A DNA stretch of 8,507 nt, taken from NCBI GenBank assembly GCA_022571615.1, contig JACZXM010000102.1:1-8507 (forward strand). The letters are read 5' to 3'. Source of the stretch: Acidobacteriota bacterium. GTDB lineage: Bacteria > Acidobacteriota > UBA890 > WLXD01. Each line of letters opens with the position of its first letter. Within the stretch, counting starts at the first letter, position 1. The position numbers and the translations under genes are program-made. The notes under the pieces are model-generated. The model did not search any database. It saw nothing but the letters and a program-made list of their open reading frames with translations, and was not told where the DNA came from. Of the stretch, positions 7,110 through 8,507 are shown piece by piece.

Positions 7110-7910
7110 CTAGTTCGAGCCCAACGCCGCCACCACGCGTGCGAGCAGGCCGTCCTGGGTTCCGCGCTGGATCCAGCGCACCACCACCACCAGATCGTTG
7201 TCGGGATCGACCCAAACCAGGTTGTCACCGCCGCCGCGAGCTGCGAACGAGCGGTGCGACACGCTCGGCCACAGGCCGCCGTCGGCATTGAGCCACCACA
7301 TGTAGCCATAGGTGGGATTGAGCTGTCCGGGGGTGGTGGCTCGGTCGACCCATTCCTCCGACAGGATCTGCCGGTCACGCCATTTCCCACGACGCAGGTA
7401 CAGATAGCCGAAGCGCGCCAGATCGCGCGTGTTGATCCACATGCCGCCGCCCCAGTGGCCGCCGCCGCTTACCGATTCGACCTCTTGACCGTCAACGTCG
7501 ACCGAGGAGTTGCGGTACCCATGCCAACGCCAGGAGTGGGTGGTCCCGATCGGCGTCATGACCTCGCGCTCCAGCACATCCGGCAGCGCTCCTCCCCACA
7601 CCCGCAAGGCGGACAGCGCCGCGCGGTTTACCCGCACGTCGTTGTATTCCCAGAATTCGCCCGGAGCCTGCAGCTCGCGGTCGCGGCCCTCACGACGATC
7701 GGCTGTATCCGGCTTGCCCCAAAGCTCCCCTTCCCACTCGCTGGTTTGTTGCAGCGTCTGGTGCCAGGTGATCGTCGCGTTGTGCTCGGAGTCATACCCG
7801 CCATCGTGAACGAGCTCCCCTACCGCTTCGTTGACCTCGGATATCAATTCTCGATCCAGCGCCAGACCGATGACCGTGGCCAGGAAGCTCTTGGTGACAC
7901 TGAACGCCAT
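7110..7910 (-). CDS. Serine hydrolase (beta-lactamase/NylB-like fold), N-terminally truncated
   Basis: Serine hydrolase of the class-C beta-lactamase fold (Pfam Beta-lactamase type); probably an esterase, amidase or peptidase rather than a resistance enzyme. Numbered from the only available ATG (7910), the SxxK nucleophile motif SVTK is at residues 4-7, the second motif reads YND (89-91, in place of YxN), and the C-terminal region has YGYMWWLN (201-208) and FAARGGGDN (222-230). A family member normally has roughly 80-100 residues, often with a signal peptide, before SxxK. Here the frame extends upstream only to a stop at 7991-7989. Family-like sequence (RGYIVAEWGDTDRVD before the ATG) continues to about 7955, so the ATG at 7910 is probably internal. 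The gene therefore looks cut at its 5' end, and as it stands the product is unlikely to fold or be exported. It sits 6-12 nt upstream of the ABC ATPase gene and would be the first gene of that operon. Confidence 0.85.
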   Translation of the reverse strand: MAFSVTKSFLATVIGLALDRELISEVNEAVGELVHDGGYDSEHNATITWHQTLQQTSEWEGELWGKPDTADRREGRDRELQAPGEFWEYNDVRVNRAALSALRVWGGALPDVLEREVMTPIGTTHSWRWHGYRNSSVDVDGQEVESVSGGGHWGGGMWINTRDLARFGYLYLRRGKWRDRQILSEEWVDRATTPGQLNPTYGYMWWLNADGGLWPSVSHRSFAARGGGDNLVWVDPDNDLVVVVRWIQRGTQDGLLARVVAALGSN

Positions 7911-7934
7911 GTCGACGCGGTCCGTGTCGCCCCA

Positions 7935-7960
7935 TTCCGCGACGATGTAGCCGCGGTGCA
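7935..7960. other. Junction between two truncated, divergent genes (rearrangement or assembly chimera)
   Basis: Recognisable serine-hydrolase sequence on the minus strand ends at about 7955-7960, and recognisable repeat-protein sequence on the plus strand begins at about 7941-7956. Both genes lack their N-terminal ends at this one point, no promoter or intergenic space separates them, and G+C content drops to the right. No inverted repeat, transposase or tRNA marks the join, so an IS insertion is not indicated. The exact breakpoint cannot be fixed by eye because the two homologies overlap by a few codons. Confidence 0.6.
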
Positions 7961-8507
7961 GGAGGACAGCTCGGTGGTCATCGACGTGTTAGGAAACGAC
8001 ACGGATATCGACGGTACGATCGATTCCACTACGGTTGCAATTGCGAGCAATCCGGCAAACGGATCGGCCACCGTGAACACGACGACCGGTGCAATTACCT
8101 ACACCCCGAACCCGAACTTTTTCGGTACCGATAGCCTCACCTACACCGTTGCTGATAACAATGCCGCGGTGTCGAACCCCGCCAAAGTCACCATTACGAT
8201 TACGGACGAGAACGAGATCCCCATAGCGGTGGCGGACGCGTTCAGCCTCAACGAGGACACGCCGACAGCCCTTGCCGTTCTTGCCAATGACTCGGATTCC
8301 GACGGTACACTCGATGTCTCAACGGTTACAGTGGTCACGGATGGCGACAATGGCTCCACCTCGGTCAATACAACTACCGGTGAGATAGTCTATACGCCCA
8401 ATGTCAACTTTTTCGGTCTCGACGATTTTACCTACAACGTGAAGGACGATCAGGGCGCGGTTTCCAACACGGTTACCGTCAACATAACGGTTGTTGCCGA
8501 GAACGAC
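7941..8507 (+). CDS. Tandem-95/cadherin-like repeat surface protein, partial at both ends
   Basis: Part of a large extracellular repeat protein. Two repeats of 97 residues (291 nt) are visible: the first about 7941-8222, the second 8223 to the window end. They align as DVAAVQED / DAFSLNED, DVLGNDTDIDGTID / AVLANDSDSDGTLD, VNTTTGAITYTPNPNFFG / VNTTTGEIVYTPNVNFFG, then a DxLTYTV-type strand and a linker ending in DEN or AEN. The acidic NDxDxDG segments may bind calcium, as in cadherin-like and tandem-95 repeats of adhesins and giant secreted proteins. The frame is open to the right edge. Upstream it has no in-frame ATG and no ribosome site; GTG at 7956 lies inside the first repeat. The real N-terminus is missing. 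Base composition is clearly lower in G+C (58% and 52% in two 60-base blocks counted by hand) than the transporter genes. It runs opposite to every other gene in the window. Confidence 0.85.

Noticed and set aside
7900..8000. Insertion sequence or integron at the hydrolase/repeat-protein junction
   Set aside because: No terminal inverted repeats, target duplication, recombinase or attachment-site-like sequence can be seen.
7844..8368. Minus-strand open frames (7844-8080 and 8141-8368) opposite the repeat protein
   Set aside because: They are antisense to clear 97-residue repeats and have no domains; the repeated Thr/Val/Ser codons keep the opposite strand open.
1..8507. tRNA, rRNA, CRISPR array or riboswitch
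   Set aside because: The sequence is almost fully coding; the only real spacer (1194-1355) has no tRNA-like fold, spaced direct repeats or recognisable aptamer core.

Overview
The window looks like GC-rich proteobacterial DNA, probably from a gammaproteobacterium or a relative. The evidence is a PAS-GGDEF-EAL signalling protein, an outer-membrane-type lipoprotein of the AttH/CrtC fold, and a LolCDE/MacB-type ABC transporter. The assignment is an inference from gene families only. Nearly all of the window (about 3-7955) is coded on the minus strand. Only the right end is plus-strand, and it is visibly less GC-rich.

Reading the minus strand in its direction of transcription (right to left), the first gene is a serine hydrolase of the beta-lactamase/NylB-like fold, missing its N-terminus (7110-7910, open to 7988). 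Next come an ABC ATPase (6387-7097/7103), an 861-residue double-FtsX permease (3805-6390), an AttH/CrtC-type lipoprotein (2613-3803) and an MFS transporter (1356-2573/2576). The spacings are 12 nt or less, a 4-nt ATGA overlap, 1 nt and about 36 nt, so these five genes read as one operon. A plausible picture is an envelope module. The ATPase and permease would use ATP hydrolysis to drive a periplasmic conformational change. The lipoprotein would be the outer-membrane partner or lipid/hydrophobe binder. The hydrolase and MFS transporter would process or move a related small molecule. The substrate is unknown.

Between the MFS gene and the last minus-strand gene lies a 162-bp spacer (1194-1355). 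It contains a striking AT-rich island (26 of 100 bases G+C at 1231-1330, counted by hand), two overlapping and mutually exclusive inverted repeats, and a good candidate sigma-70 promoter. That promoter would drive a PAS-GGDEF-EAL protein (3-1193) that runs off the left edge. The N-terminus of this protein keeps only the first strand and helix of a response-regulator receiver, joined directly to a PAS domain.

From about 7941 to the right edge the plus strand encodes tandem-95 (cadherin-like/Big-type) repeats of 97 residues from a large surface or secreted protein. The gene is open at the right edge and has no visible start. The serine hydrolase and the repeat protein both lose their N-terminal parts at the same place (about 7941-7960), and base composition changes there. 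This junction is the most notable feature of the window. It is either a real rearrangement that fused two broken genes head to head or a chimeric join in the assembly.
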